Source: Streptococcus suis
Lineage (GTDB): Bacteria > Bacillota > Bacilli > Lactobacillales > Streptococcaceae
Assembly: GCF_016775005.1 (NCBI RefSeq)
Contig: NZ_JAEUXI010000003.1
Span: 62,001-126,000 of the forward strand
Length of the DNA stretch: 64,000 bases
Reading direction: 5' to 3'
Shown: positions 1 through 9,167 of the stretch, piece after piece
Numbering within the stretch: position 1 is the stretch's first letter
Layout: every line of letters begins with the position of its first letter
The notes under the pieces: model-generated
Databases searched by the model: none
The model's input: the letters and a program-made list of their open reading frames with translations, nothing else
What the model was told of the DNA's origin: nothing
Program-made: the position numbers and the translations under genes

Positions 1-20
1 AAAACAACGAGTTGTTTTTT
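1..20 (+). terminator. possible terminator hairpin at the window edge
   Basis: AAAACAAC and GTTGTTTT are exact inverted repeats separated by two bases and followed by a T run, which looks like the end of a transcript from a gene left of the window. The loop is very tight, and the reading frame of the next gene is open through it, so it could also be coding. Confidence 0.35.
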
Positions 21-25
21 TGAGG

Positions 26-916
26 ATGGCTAAAAAGAACAAGTTCTGGTCGATTCTATCAGGAATCTCCAAAGAACGCTATGCGGAACGGATATCGGGG
101 TCCATTATTTATGGACTCCTATCTAGTATTGCGGTCAATTTCTTTTTTCGGCCAGGACAGGTGTATTCCTCAGGCGTAACAGGATTGGCTCAGATTGTTT
201 CTGCTTTAGCAGCTTCTTACGCTGGTTGGAATGTACCGATTGCGGTGGTCTATTACGGTCTGAACATCCCCTTGCTTATCTTAGCTTGGTATAAAATTGG
301 TTATAAATTTACTATCTTTACCTTTATTACGGTATCCTTCAGTTCTTTCTTTATCCAATTTATGCCGCCAGTTACCCTGACGACGGATCCGTTAGTCAAT
401 GCTATTTTCGGTGGTCTCATGCTGGGAACTGGGATTGGCTTTGCGCTTAGGAACAATGTATCCAGTGGTGGTACTGATATTGTTTCTATTATTATTCGCA
501 AGAAGACGGGACGTCAAGTTGGCTCCATTTCCTTGATTGTCAACATTATGATTATGTTGATTGCAGGGATGACCTTTGGCTGGCAATATGCCCTATATTC
601 AATGGTTGCGCTGTTTATCTCCAGTCGCATGACAGATGCGATTTTCGTGAAACAAAAACGGATGCAGGCCATGATTATTACCAATCATCCTGAACGAGTC
701 ATTAAGAAAATCCATAAGAAGCTCAATCGCGGTGTGACCATTATCAACGGTGCTGAGGGTGCTTATAACCATGAGCAAAAGACGATTCTCATTACCATCA
801 TCACTCGTGCAGAGTTCAATGATTTCAAGCAGATTATGAAAAAGGCCGACCCTAAAGCCTTTGTTTCTGTTGCAGATAATGTCAACATCATCGGACATTT
901 TGTGGAAAGTGACTAA
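26..916 (+). CDS. YitT family membrane protein (DUF2179)
   Basis: Integral membrane protein of about 296 residues. The N-terminal two thirds hold about five to six hydrophobic segments, beginning with GSIIYGLLSSIAVNFFF near residue 25 and including the glycine-rich NAIFGGLMLGTGIGF. The C-terminal soluble part (from about QAMIITNHPERV) is a DUF2179-type domain. This is the standard YitT architecture; transported substrate and function are unknown for the family. The start is uncertain: ATG at 26 has GAGG directly against it, too close for a normal ribosome binding site, and the frame stays open to the window edge, so the true start may lie upstream of position 1. Confidence 0.8.
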   Translation: MAKKNKFWSILSGISKERYAERISGSIIYGLLSSIAVNFFFRPGQVYSSGVTGLAQIVSALAASYAGWNVPIAVVYYGLNIPLLILAWYKIGYKFTIFTFITVSFSSFFIQFMPPVTLTTDPLVNAIFGGLMLGTGIGFALRNNVSSGGTDIVSIIIRKKTGRQVGSISLIVNIMIMLIAGMTFGWQYALYSMVALFISSRMTDAIFVKQKRMQAMIITNHPERVIKKIHKKLNRGVTIINGAEGAYNHEQKTILITIITRAEFNDFKQIMKKADPKAFVSVADNVNIIGHFVESD

Positions 917-946
917 TTGACAAAACACTACATATAGGAGTACAAT
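917..946 (+). promoter_or_regulatory. nrdI promoter (-35 TTGACA, -10 TACAAT)
   Basis: TTGACA at 917-922 and TACAAT at 941-946 are separated by 18 bp, immediately after the stop of the YitT gene and 46 bp before nrdI. The first NrdR-type box lies between the two hexamers and the second just downstream of the -10, a geometry suited to repression. Confidence 0.7.
925..940 (+). promoter_or_regulatory. NrdR-type box 1 of nrdI
   Basis: ACACTACATATAGGAG fits the recalled NrdR consensus acaCwAtATaTwGtgt at the conserved core. Its centre (932.5) is 31 bp from that of the second box, three helical turns, which is the usual spacing for NrdR pairs. The two boxes are exact inverted copies over 16 bp (922-937 and 959-974), so the RNA could also fold as a hairpin. 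Confidence 0.75.
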
Positions 947-955
947 AGTATTCGT

Positions 956-971
956 ATTCTATATGTAGTGT
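956..971 (+). promoter_or_regulatory. NrdR-type box 2 of nrdI
   Basis: ATTCTATATGTAGTGT matches the core CwAtATnTwGtgt of the recalled NrdR consensus and pairs with box 1 at an integral number of helical turns. It lies just downstream of the predicted -10 hexamer. NrdR is an ATP/dATP-sensing repressor of ribonucleotide reductase genes; its own gene is not in this window. Confidence 0.75.
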
Positions 972-992
972 TTTTCTTTGGAGAGGAGACTT

Positions 993-1457
993 ATGAAACC
1001 GACCATTTACCTCGTCTATATTAGTTTGAGTGGCAATACAGAGAGTTTTGTCAAACGCCTGAAAGGCTTTTTCCAATTCCAGACCGACTGGCAGGTGGAG
1101 CCCGTTCATGTCAAGGACCTGGTCAAGCAGGACATTCCCTTTTACCAGCTGGATGCTCCTTTTGTCGCCTTTCTTCCCACCTATCTGGAAGGTGGAAATG
1201 GTGTTGATAACGGAGATGTGGAGATTCTGACCAATCCCTTGGGTGATTTTATCGCTTTTGGGGACAATGCAGAGCTCTGTCTGGGAGTTGTGGGATCGGG
1301 CAATCGCAATTTCAACAACCAATATTGCTTGACAGCCAAGCAATATGCCGAGCGATTTGGCTTTCCTGTGATTGATAACTTCGAACTCCGTGGCCTTCAA
1401 AATGATATTGAACGAATCGGTCATAAGATTATAGCCCTCATGGAAGAAAAAGCATAG
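993..1457 (+). CDS. nrdI: NrdI flavodoxin-like protein, class Ib ribonucleotide reductase activator
   Basis: Small flavoprotein of 154 residues. The N-terminal SLSGNTESF is the flavodoxin phosphate loop, and FLPTYLEGGNG and GVVGSGNRNFNNQYC are typical NrdI FMN-contact segments. NrdI supplies the oxidant that builds the dimanganese-tyrosyl radical of NrdF in the cytoplasm. ATG at 993 is chosen because GAGAGGAG lies about six bases upstream; a TTG at 978 has no site. Unlike many operons it has no nrdE or nrdF beside it here. The promoter carries two NrdR-type boxes, which independently supports a role in nucleotide reduction. Confidence 0.9.
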   Translation: MKPTIYLVYISLSGNTESFVKRLKGFFQFQTDWQVEPVHVKDLVKQDIPFYQLDAPFVAFLPTYLEGGNGVDNGDVEILTNPLGDFIAFGDNAELCLGVVGSGNRNFNNQYCLTAKQYAERFGFPVIDNFELRGLQNDIERIGHKIIALMEEKA

Positions 1458-1461
1458 ACGC

Positions 1462-1492
1462 AAAAAACTCACCGAGTAATCGGTGAGTTTTT
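1462..1492 (+). terminator. rho-independent terminator after nrdI
   Basis: AAAAACTCACCG and CGGTGAGTTTTT form a perfect 12-bp stem with a 6-base loop, five bases after the nrdI stop. The A run on the left arm allows it to work for the opposite strand also. Confidence 0.9.
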
Positions 1493-1572
1493 AAGGAGAT
1501 TATGAAAAATATTTAGGATTGACTATAGTATAACCAATCTCGCTCTCCATTTCCTCCGTCTCAAGTCCTATT

Positions 1573-3621
1573 TTAGCCATTTAAGACACAAATACTTTGT
1601 CCGGCAATGGTCAGGATTTGTTGGTCTGGATCATCTACAGCAGGGTAATTGAAGAGGACAGCCTTGTCTTCTTCTTTTTCATAGGTAAAATCGCTTGTAG
1701 CAAAGTTGATGATAAATTGGAGAACACCCACTTCCGTCTTCACTTGGTAGCGTAGGACAAATTCCGTCAACCAATAGAAATCACAGGTCTGACCAATCGT
1801 GTCATAGCTGGCTTGACTGAGTTCAGGGTATTGCTTGCGAAGAGCAATCAAGGCGCGGATGAACTGGATATGCTCTTGATAATGAACAGCACGGGTCCAG
1901 TCCAGGCGGTTAATGGCATCGGTGACATTGTAGGTATTGTCAATCTCATCTTTTGTCCGGAAGAACTCCTGTCCAGCATGGATAAAGGCCAAACCTTGCG
2001 AAATCAAGACAAGTTGCAGACCAAAGCTGGCAGCCCGTTTTTGCTGCTGCGGTGTCCAGTCAGGGTTTTCAATATGGAGATAATCAAAGACAGTCGCATT
2101 ATCATGGCACTCCAGATAGTTGACAGACTGCTCAGGAGACAGGAAGTGGCTGTAATGACTGCCTCCCAGCAGATGCTGGATTTTCTCATGCAAGTTCTTC
2201 TCTACCAAACGCTGCGGGTTGAGCAGGAGCTTCTTGAAGGTATCGCGGTAGTCATCATTGAAGAAACCAAGGTCTTCCATTTGACCAGCATTATACTGAT
2301 GAGCCAGCAGGTCAAAGTCCAAACCAGTCCCCATTTTCCAACCTTCACCGTAGAGGTAGATGTTTGGGTGAAGTTCTTTGAGTTCCGCCGCAATCTCATT
2401 CATGGTCTGGATATCCAGGATACCCATGAGGTCAAAGCGGAAGCCGTCAAAACCATAGAGGCTGGTCCATTGACGGAGGGACTGCTTGATATAGTTGCGG
2501 ACCATGCTGCGTTCGCTGGCGACATCGTTGCCACAGAAGGTTCCGTCCGTCCGGAAACCGTCTTGGTTGTAACGGTAGAAATAGCCGGGAACAATGCGTT
2601 CAAAGGCATATTCTTCTGCATGATACACGTGGTTGTAAACCACATCCATGATGACAGAAATATCCGCATCATGATAGGCCTGAATGGCAGCTTGCAATTC
2701 GCGAATGCGGGCATAGGGATCGTTTGGCTGGCTGGAGAAAGATCCCTCAGGAACATTGTACTGAACAGGGTCATAGCCCCAGTTGTAAACAGCTTGGGGT
2801 TTATTTTCATCCACACTACCAAAGTCATAAAGAGGCAGGAGTTGGATATGAGTTACACCCAGCTGTTTGATATAGTCCATGCCCAGTTTCATACCGTCTA
2901 GGACAGGTGATTCGGTCAAGCCAGCAAATTGACTGCGGTGTTGGAATCCAGCCTCTCTTTGTTGTGAAAAGTCACGGACGCTCATTTCATAAACAATGGC
3001 TTGGGACATCGGAAGCTGTGTTTTTGCCCGACTTGGTTTAGCCAGTTTTTTGAGATCGATGATGTAGGAATCACCAGAATTGACTTTGGAAGATAGAGCA
3101 TAAGGGTCGTGGACAGACAGCCATTGGCCGTTGACCTTGTGGAGATAGTGGTAGGACTTGCCTTCCAAATCCCCTGCCACCTGCGCCTGCCAGACGCCTT
3201 TTTCTGTCAGGGTCATGGCATGGGGCTGGCCCTCTACCACGACAAAGACAGCCTTGGAAATCGGCCCCCAGAACTTGAAGGAGGTTTCTTGGGCAGTATA
3301 GCTAGCCCCTAGGTCATTGCCTGAATAAGTAAAGGTCTTTTCAAATAAAGCAGAGCGGACAATAGCCCCATAGCCCAATTCCACAGCATTGCGGTCTTGG
3401 TCGTAGAGAGTATAATTCTCTTGAAGATTGAGGGCGTGAAGGCTGGTCAGATAGTAAATAACCTGCTGGTCATCTTCCAATCGGGAGTGGATAAAGAGAT
3501 CCACATGTGATTTGGAATTTTCCAAAGAGAAGGACATGGAATCAGAGTCGAAACGCTTTTCCATCACCAAACGGATGCTTGCAACATCCTCTAGATATGC
3601 TTGAAATACACGAAGTGCCAT
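1573..3621 (-). CDS. pulA: type I pullulanase (GH13 alpha-1,6-glucosidase)
   Basis: Cytoplasmic debranching enzyme of 682 residues, with no signal peptide, hydrolysing alpha-1,6 links of imported branched maltodextrins or glycogen. An N-terminal beta-sandwich (about 1-190) precedes the GH13 barrel. The type I signature YNWGYDP is at 279-285, followed by DVVYNH (326-331), GFRFDLMG with the nucleophile Asp at 397, GEGW with the acid/base Glu at 426, and a CHDN motif near 508. ATG at 3621 has AAGGAGC 12 bases upstream. It is the last gene of the malX-side cluster, 23 bp after malR, and is probably co-transcribed with malR and malA. Confidence 0.93.
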   Translation of the reverse strand: MALRVFQAYLEDVASIRLVMEKRFDSDSMSFSLENSKSHVDLFIHSRLEDDQQVIYYLTSLHALNLQENYTLYDQDRNAVELGYGAIVRSALFEKTFTYSGNDLGASYTAQETSFKFWGPISKAVFVVVEGQPHAMTLTEKGVWQAQVAGDLEGKSYHYLHKVNGQWLSVHDPYALSSKVNSGDSYIIDLKKLAKPSRAKTQLPMSQAIVYEMSVRDFSQQREAGFQHRSQFAGLTESPVLDGMKLGMDYIKQLGVTHIQLLPLYDFGSVDENKPQAVYNWGYDPVQYNVPEGSFSSQPNDPYARIRELQAAIQAYHDADISVIMDVVYNHVYHAEEYAFERIVPGYFYRYNQDGFRTDGTFCGNDVASERSMVRNYIKQSLRQWTSLYGFDGFRFDLMGILDIQTMNEIAAELKELHPNIYLYGEGWKMGTGLDFDLLAHQYNAGQMEDLGFFNDDYRDTFKKLLLNPQRLVEKNLHEKIQHLLGGSHYSHFLSPEQSVNYLECHDNATVFDYLHIENPDWTPQQQKRAASFGLQLVLISQGLAFIHAGQEFFRTKDEIDNTYNVTDAINRLDWTRAVHYQEHIQFIRALIALRKQYPELSQASYDTIGQTCDFYWLTEFVLRYQVKTEVGVLQFIINFATSDFTYEKEEDKAVLFNYPAVDDPDQQILTIAGQSICVLNG

Positions 3622-3644
3622 GAGCCAAAAGGCTCCTTTCTAAG

Positions 3645-4628
3645 TTAGAGTTCAGTAATAGTATGTGGAATCACACGACGGTAGCAGACTTGCTTATTTT
3701 CTTTGCTATCGTTGATGATTTGGTGGAGAGTATTAAAGGCTACCCGGCCCAATTTAATGGCATGGACATCGACGTAGGCATCGATTGCTAGTTTTGGTTT
3801 GACAGAGTCAAAGGAAATAATGGGCAGTTTTACGCCGATTTCTGTGAGATATTGGACAATCCCTTCTGCAACAGAGGTATCGGTGGTCACAATAGCATCC
3901 GGTTTTTGCTTGATGAGCTTCCGTGTGATTTTATAGGCGCTATCTTCCAACAAGAAACCAGAGGTAAACTTGACCTTGTTTTCATCCAAGGGGATATTGT
4001 GGGCCTTGAGGGCATTTTTATAGCCTTGATAACGGTCTTGTGATACAACTAATTCTTTGTTACCTGCCACAAATGCGATATTTTGAAAACCTTTGTTGAT
4101 GAAGTAGGTCGTCGCCTCGAATCCTGCTTGAATATTGTCATTATCGACCAAGGAAACAAACGGAGAAGAAGCCTTCCCTAGAATTAAGAAGGGGAAGTTA
4201 TGCTGAATCGCCAGTTGTACAAGAGGATCATCCGGCTTGGAATAGAGAAAAATCAGCCCGTCAACACGCTTACCGTAGACCATTTGAGAAATAGCTTCTA
4301 GGCGCTGCTCTTCGTCCTTACCAGTACTGATCTGGATGGCGTAGTTGTAATCTGCAGCGACCTGAGAGATTCCTCGCAAGGCAGTTGGGAAGAAGGGGTT
4401 CTGGTAGAAAATATCCGAATCATCTGGCAAGACAAGGCCGATGACCTGAGTATAACTAGATACCAGACTCCTGGCATTGAGGTTGGGGTGGTAATTGAGT
4501 TCCTGCATGGCCTTGCGGACATGGTCCTTTGTTTTTTGGCTGATAGCAGGGCTGTTTTGAATGACCCGTGTTACGGTAGAAGGGGAGACTCCCGCCAATT
4601 TGGCAACATCTTTAATTGTTGCGCGCAT
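3645..4628 (-). CDS. malR: maltose operon repressor MalR (LacI family)
   Basis: LacI/GalR repressor of 327 residues. The N-terminal helix-turn-helix reads IKDVAKLAGVSPSTVTRVI, followed by the hinge helix region NLNARSL and a periplasmic-binding-protein-like effector domain. In streptococci MalR controls malXCD and malQ in response to maltose. GGAGG lies five bases before the ATG. It lies 9 bp downstream of malA and 23 bp upstream of pulA, so the three read as an operon. The LacI-type palindromes between malX and malQ are its likely targets, although CcpA could use some of them. Confidence 0.88.
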   Translation of the reverse strand: MRATIKDVAKLAGVSPSTVTRVIQNSPAISQKTKDHVRKAMQELNYHPNLNARSLVSSYTQVIGLVLPDDSDIFYQNPFFPTALRGISQVAADYNYAIQISTGKDEEQRLEAISQMVYGKRVDGLIFLYSKPDDPLVQLAIQHNFPFLILGKASSPFVSLVDNDNIQAGFEATTYFINKGFQNIAFVAGNKELVVSQDRYQGYKNALKAHNIPLDENKVKFTSGFLLEDSAYKITRKLIKQKPDAIVTTDTSVAEGIVQYLTEIGVKLPIISFDSVKPKLAIDAYVDVHAIKLGRVAFNTLHQIINDSKENKQVCYRRVIPHTITEL

Positions 4629-4637
4629 AAAAACCTC

Positions 4638-5420
4638 CTAAACTTGATCTCTGAATTTTGTTTTGAAAAAGACCCAAATCAATACCAGAACAAAACAAAT
4701 GTTTTGCAGGGTTAAGACGGTCGTGACAGCTTGTCCGAAAATCCCCACTAAACAAGCCAATAAGGTTGGCAAACCAAGGCAGTTTAGGCTGAGATTGTAA
4801 GCTTCTCGGAAAGAACCGATATGGAAAAAACGTGATTTTTTGGTCAGATAGAGGAATACGCTCGCTCCGACAAGGATGAAGAGGAAATTGGTAGCCAATA
4901 TCGAGGCAGATAGCAGGGTGATGGACAGACTAATTAGTAAAGGATATTCTTGAAACCAAGCCTTTGAGAGGCTAGCTGTCAGGTTTTCCTTACTATCGAA
5001 ACTGCTGGCTGTGAACACTTGGTAGGGCAATTCTGCCAGAACATCTGTGCCACTACGAATGATTACCTTCTGTTTGCCGAATTGGTAGGTAAAACCACTA
5101 GCAGTGCTGACTTGCTCCCCGAATGTGACACTATCTGTCACACCTTGTCCTGTATAGGTTAATTCCTGATTGGTGAGTTGGGCATGCTCCTTAAGGTCAG
5201 CGACAACTTCTTCTGTTAGTGGTGTATAGACACCCTGAACAAAATTTTCCATAGGATAGGTGTCCCAAGAAAGAGGTTGCAAGGAGGCAGGAATGACCAA
5301 GAGAGCGATTAGAAAAATAGTCGTAAATAGCCCTTGCCAGACAGTCATTAGCCGGCGATTGGCAAACATCTTTCGAGGCTGGAAGATACTAGCAAAGTAG
5401 GAAAAGGGGTAAGGGAACAT
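4638..5420 (-). CDS. malA: MalA-like membrane protein (DUF1189)
   Basis: Membrane protein of 260 residues. One hydrophobic segment near residue 35 (LFTTIFLIALLVIPA) is followed by an extracytoplasmic domain of about 120 residues and by three to four C-terminal membrane segments. This fits the DUF1189 family, named MalA in the pneumococcal malA-malR operon, where its role in maltodextrin use is not defined biochemically. ATG at 5420 is preferred because GAAAGGTG lies just upstream; the longer TTG start at 5435 would place that site inside the gene. It is followed after 9 bp by malR. Confidence 0.75.
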   Translation of the reverse strand: MFPYPFSYFASIFQPRKMFANRRLMTVWQGLFTTIFLIALLVIPASLQPLSWDTYPMENFVQGVYTPLTEEVVADLKEHAQLTNQELTYTGQGVTDSVTFGEQVSTASGFTYQFGKQKVIIRSGTDVLAELPYQVFTASSFDSKENLTASLSKAWFQEYPLLISLSITLLSASILATNFLFILVGASVFLYLTKKSRFFHIGSFREAYNLSLNCLGLPTLLACLVGIFGQAVTTVLTLQNICFVLVLIWVFFKTKFRDQV

Positions 5421-5448
5421 AAGCACCTTTCTCAATCATGTGGGGCGC

Positions 5449-5486
5449 TACTCTTATACAACAGTAAAAACAACATATTAAGAGTA
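5449..5486 (-). other. inverted repeat between malD and malA
   Basis: TACTCTTA (5449-5456) and TAAGAGTA (5479-5486) are exact complements with a 22-base loop, upstream of malA and without a T run on the minus strand. It may be an mRNA hairpin between the transport and the regulator genes, or an operator. A separate malA promoter is not obvious. Confidence 0.35.
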
Positions 5487-5511
5487 GGAAAAGGGAAAAG
5501 GTGGGACAAGG

Positions 5512-6354
5512 TTACCCCTTGTCGCCACCACTTGTTAAACCAGATACAAAGTTCTTTTGTAGGAAGAAGAACAAGATACAGATCGGAAGGGCAATCAGAA
5601 TCGCACCTGCTGAGAAATAAGCAATCTTCAAGTTTTTCACATCACTAATGAAGGTTTGCAAACCAACAGCAACTGTATAGAATTCTTTTTCACGAAGCAA
5701 GAATTTTGATAGGATGTAATCTCCAAATGGTCCCATGAAAGCCCAAAGCGCCTGTACCGCAATCATTGGGCGAACAAGAGGAAGAACGATTTGCCAGAAA
5801 CGTCTGAAGTGACCAGCACCATCTAGTTTTGCAGATTCATCGAGGGAAATTGGCACCGTATCGAAGTAACCTTTCATGAGCCAAGCGTTCATTGGGATAC
5901 CACCACCGACATAGAGGAAGATGAGGAACCAGCTTTGGTTGAGCGCGTTGAGCATGAGGGCCATAACGAAGAAGGCAGTAAGAGCCGCCATGGTTGGCAC
6001 CATTTGAATAATCAAGAAGAAGACCAAACTTTGCTTACGAGCCAAGAAGTTATATCGGCTATAAGCATAACCGGCCAAGACCACAATGCTGGTTTGAACC
6101 GCCATGGTCACGAGGGCAATAATCAAGGTATTTAGGTACCAAGTGCCGTAAAGAGTTTCGCTAAAAAGTTTGCTGAAGTTTTCAAGAGTAAAGTTAACAG
6201 AACTATCTAACTTGAAGGCCACCACATTCCCTGTCTTGAAGGCTGACAAAATTGTAATCAAGAGTGGGTAGATGATGATGACTGAGAGGGTAATCAAGTA
6301 AAGATAGGTCAAGGTCTGGTTGAGACGACGTCTAAATTTCACAGATAATTTCAT
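5512..6354 (-). CDS. malD: maltodextrin ABC transporter permease MalD (MalG type)
   Basis: Inner component of the maltodextrin importer, 280 residues with six predicted membrane segments. The cytoplasmic EAA loop reads [21 protein letters not shown]-like, contacting a shared ATPase. ATG at 6354 is chosen since GGAGG sits 11 bases upstream inside the malC end; the upstream in-frame ATG lies within malC. The gap to the malC stop is a single base, so the two are translationally coupled. No ATPase gene is present in the locus; streptococci usually supply MsmK from elsewhere. Confidence 0.92.
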   Translation of the reverse strand: MKLSVKFRRRLNQTLTYLYLITLSVIIIYPLLITILSAFKTGNVVAFKLDSSVNFTLENFSKLFSETLYGTWYLNTLIIALVTMAVQTSIVVLAGYAYSRYNFLARKQSLVFFLIIQMVPTMAALTAFFVMALMLNALNQSWFLIFLYVGGGIPMNAWLMKGYFDTVPISLDESAKLDGAGHFRRFWQIVLPLVRPMIAVQALWAFMGPFGDYILSKFLLREKEFYTVAVGLQTFISDVKNLKIAYFSAGAILIALPICILFFFLQKNFVSGLTSGGDKG

Positions 6355-6355
6355 C

Positions 6356-7651
6356 TTACACGTCCTCCATTTCAAAGGCATTTAATTTCTTAAAGGCAAT
6401 CATAGAGATACTGATGACAATCATAGAGATAATCAAGGTTACCGCTGCAGCCATTGAATACTGAGGTGCAGTACCTGTTGTCAATTTATAAATCCATGAA
6501 ATCAAGATATCAGTTGAACCAGCTCCCCCACCGACGCTACCAGGTCCACCGTTGTTGAAGAGGTAGATGATAGAGAAGTTGTTGAAGTTGAAGGTGTATT
6601 GACTGATAAGAGTTGGTGCAGCTACTGCCAAAATCATTGGCAAGGTGATGCTACGGAATTTTTGAATCGGTCCCGCACCATCGATATAAGCTGCCTCATA
6701 CAAGTCGTTTGGAATAGACTGCAAAATACCCAAGGTCAATACGTAAATATAAGGGAAACCAAGCCAAGCCTGCATCATGATGAGGGCAACTTTTGTCCAG
6801 AATGGATCTGTCTTCCAAGGGATGAGGAAGTTATCGATAAATGGCAAGAACTTACTCAAAAACGGCAAGACTTGTGTGTTAATCGCGCCGACACTATCGT
6901 TAAACATGTTACTGAAAGTCAAGATAGTTACGAAGGCTGGTACAGCCCAAGGGAGCAAGAAGATAACACCGAAGATGCGTTTGCCCTTGATAAATGGCTG
7001 GTTGGCAATAATAGCCGTTAAAATACCGATGACAATTTGAGCGGTTGAAGCAGACAAGGCCCAGATGATTGTCCAAGAAAGGACAGAGCCAAAGGCTGCA
7101 CGGAAAGTGCTCAATTTCCAGATATTGGTAAAGTTGGTCAAACCAATCCAATCCAAGAGTTTTCCAGGAGGAAGATGTTGGAAATCGTAGTTGGTAAAGG
7201 CGATAAAGAGCGTTACGACAACAGGGAAGATAATCGCAAAGGTCATGGCAATGTAAGAAGGGATAATCAAAAGATATGGGAAGCCATTCTCATAGATACC
7301 TTTGACCATGTCGTTAAAGCTAGTAGCAACTGGGAAGCCGTTATTCCAACGCTTGGCTGTATCGTGTGCATCTTTCAAATTCAAAGCATAGAAAGCGAGG
7401 TACACGACGGTGATAATCAAGTGGAAGGAACCACGGATCAACATAAAGAGGGAATTGTCACGGCCACGCATGTCTCCCAAGGTAATCAAATTGCCCAGCT
7501 CACCTGAAGCAATCGTTACAAAGTAGAGAAGGAATGCGATGGTGACACCCAAGAAAATGAACCCTTTGGCCTTCTGTTTGTTATAGATTTGTCCAAGTCC
7601 GGGAATAAGGGACAGGAGCAGGGCCTTACCTGGATTTTGTTTTGTCATCAT
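6356..7651 (-). CDS. malC: maltodextrin ABC transporter permease MalC (MalF type)
   Basis: Membrane permease of 431 residues. A short N-terminal domain ([17 protein letters not shown]) with two membrane segments precedes the core of six segments; the EAA loop is [20 protein letters not shown]. It partners MalD and takes substrate from MalX. Start at 7651 with AAAGGAG about five bases upstream; the ATG doublet leaves one-codon ambiguity. It follows malX after 217 bp that contain two hairpins, which would lower permease output relative to the binding protein. Confidence 0.93.
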   Translation of the reverse strand: MMTKQNPGKALLLSLIPGLGQIYNKQKAKGFIFLGVTIAFLLYFVTIASGELGNLITLGDMRGRDNSLFMLIRGSFHLIITVVYLAFYALNLKDAHDTAKRWNNGFPVATSFNDMVKGIYENGFPYLLIIPSYIAMTFAIIFPVVVTLFIAFTNYDFQHLPPGKLLDWIGLTNFTNIWKLSTFRAAFGSVLSWTIIWALSASTAQIVIGILTAIIANQPFIKGKRIFGVIFLLPWAVPAFVTILTFSNMFNDSVGAINTQVLPFLSKFLPFIDNFLIPWKTDPFWTKVALIMMQAWLGFPYIYVLTLGILQSIPNDLYEAAYIDGAGPIQKFRSITLPMILAVAAPTLISQYTFNFNNFSIIYLFNNGGPGSVGGGAGSTDILISWIYKLTTGTAPQYSMAAAVTLIISMIVISISMIAFKKLNAFEMEDV

Positions 7652-7777
7652 AAAACTCCTTTTTTTGAAATGATCTGGAAAAAAACTTCAAGAAAGTCTT
7701 GCCAAATCAGCGCTAGTCAACAGAATTGTTCGGAAACTTCCTCTGTCTATTATAGCAAAATCTGTCTTATAAATAAA

Positions 7778-7800
7778 GGGGACTGGTCCTATCCAGCCCC
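7778..7800 (-). terminator. probable attenuator hairpin between malX and malC
   Basis: On the minus strand GGGGCTGG and CCAGTCCCC pair with one mismatch around a 6-base loop, followed by a partly U-rich CTTTATTTAT. This is a leaky terminator in the normal position for reducing downstream permease expression after a binding-protein gene. Confidence 0.55.
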
Positions 7801-7832
7801 GCTTCATTTACCATTTTTACTCGATGAATCTC

Positions 7833-7853
7833 CAGATGATTGGCAATCATCTG
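7833..7853 (-). other. stem-loop just after malX
   Basis: CAGATGATTG and CAATCATCTG are exact complements separated by one base, 16-36 bases after the malX stop. There is no T run, so it is more likely a 3'-end stabilising hairpin protecting malX mRNA than a terminator. Confidence 0.5.
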
Positions 7854-7868
7854 TGATATTAGTGAGTA

Positions 7869-9125
7869 TTATTCACCGTATTTTTGTGCAATGGTATCTT
7901 TGATCAATGCAACTGCGTCGCTAGCAGCAGTTTTAGCGTCTTTCGCACCGCTAGCTGCTTCGAAGAGCATGTTACCAGCTGGTTCCCAAACTGTGCTCAT
8001 TTCAGAAATGTTTGGCATTGGTTGTGCGTTTGCAAATTGATCGATAACAGCTGTTGTCAACTCATCGTTTTTGCTTACTGCATATTTACGAGCTTCTGTG
8101 TTAGCAGGAACTTCGTTTGTTGCGTCGTACAATGCTTGTTGTTGTTCTGTTGAAGTCAAGTAGTCAACGAATTTTTGAGCCATTTCAGGGTTTTGTGAAC
8201 CTGTTGGGATAACCCAAGCCTTACCACCACCGAATGCTTCATAAGCATTTCCGTTTGGAAGAGTAGGAATCATTGCAACACCGTAGTTCACGCCTGCATC
8301 TTTGTAAGACGCAGCTTTCCATGGACCTTCGATGATAGCAGCAGCTTTACCTTCTGTAAATTGAGTGTTGATCAAGTTGTTAGCAGCTGTACCGTCTTGG
8401 AGACCTTGAGGCCATTTTTCATACCAAGTTTTTGCATATTCAATCGCTTGAACTGCACCTTCGTTTGCAAGACCGATATCAGATGGATCTGTACCGTTTT
8501 CACCAAATACATAACCACCGTAACCAGCTAGGAGACCGTAAGTGTAGTAGAAGTTTGTCCAGTCAGCAAGGAAGGCAGTTGTTTTACCACTTTCGCCCTC
8601 AAAAGCGTACTTGCTATCTTTTGCCAATGTTTCCAATTCAGCAAAAGTCTTAGGAGCTTCTGCAATCAAGTCTTTGTTGTAGTAGAGAACAAGAGTTTCG
8701 ATAACTGCTGGTGAACCGTAGACTTTACCGTCGTTTGTAACAAGAGCAGTTGTTGTTTCATCAACCATGCTTGTTTCAGCAAGTGTTACTTCGTTCAATT
8801 GACCTTCTGCACCAAGGCTACCTACTCGGTCGTATGGTGCCATCATAACGTCTGGAGCTGAACCAGATTGGTTGTCAAGTGATAAATTGTCCAAACCAGT
8901 CAAGGCGTCACCAGTTTTAACGGTTACATCAACGCCATTTTCTTCTTCAAATGTTGTTGCAGCAGCCTCAACATAATCTTTGTAGCCTTCATCAACGTAA
9001 ATCGTTAATGTTTGAGCCTCTTCTGTAGTTGACTCAGATGAGCTAGATGATGAAGAAGAGCATGCAGCAAGAACAGCAGTAGATGCAGCAAGAAGAGCAG
9101 CGCTCTTGAGCAATTTGTGTTTCAT
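7869..9125 (-). CDS. malX: maltose/maltodextrin-binding lipoprotein MalX
   Basis: Extracellular substrate-binding lipoprotein of 418 residues. The signal peptide ends in the lipobox LAAC with the modified Cys at residue 22, followed by a poly-serine linker and a type II solute-binding fold (for example AAIIEGPWKAASY and the aromatic-rich DWTNFYYTYG). It delivers maltodextrins to MalC/MalD. GGAGGAAATCCC precedes the ATG. It is the first gene of the minus-strand cluster, read from a promoter with LacI-type operators on both sides of the -10. Confidence 0.95.
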   Translation of the reverse strand: MKHKLLKSAALLAASTAVLAACSSSSSSSSESTTEEAQTLTIYVDEGYKDYVEAAATTFEEENGVDVTVKTGDALTGLDNLSLDNQSGSAPDVMMAPYDRVGSLGAEGQLNEVTLAETSMVDETTTALVTNDGKVYGSPAVIETLVLYYNKDLIAEAPKTFAELETLAKDSKYAFEGESGKTTAFLADWTNFYYTYGLLAGYGGYVFGENGTDPSDIGLANEGAVQAIEYAKTWYEKWPQGLQDGTAANNLINTQFTEGKAAAIIEGPWKAASYKDAGVNYGVAMIPTLPNGNAYEAFGGGKAWVIPTGSQNPEMAQKFVDYLTSTEQQQALYDATNEVPANTEARKYAVSKNDELTTAVIDQFANAQPMPNISEMSTVWEPAGNMLFEAASGAKDAKTAASDAVALIKDTIAQKYGE

Positions 9126-9167
9126 GGGATTTCCTCCAAGAATAAAATTTGATGATCTTCGTTCACT

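Noticed and set aside
949-958. TACGAATA cin-box on the minus strand within the nrdI promoter
   Set aside because: It points toward the 3' end of the YitT gene and has no gene to serve; it lies in the spacer between the NrdR boxes and is probably chance.
922-974. 16-bp stem upstream of nrdI read as a terminator of the YitT gene
   Set aside because: The 21-base loop, embedded -35/-10 and NrdR consensus fit a regulatory promoter better, though a dual role is possible.
888-1472. 194-codon minus-strand frame opposite nrdI
   Set aside because: Antisense shadow spanning the nrdI promoter and gene.
1813-2901. 362-codon plus-strand frame opposite pulA
   Set aside because: Antisense shadow of a well-supported GH13 gene; no domain or ribosome binding site.
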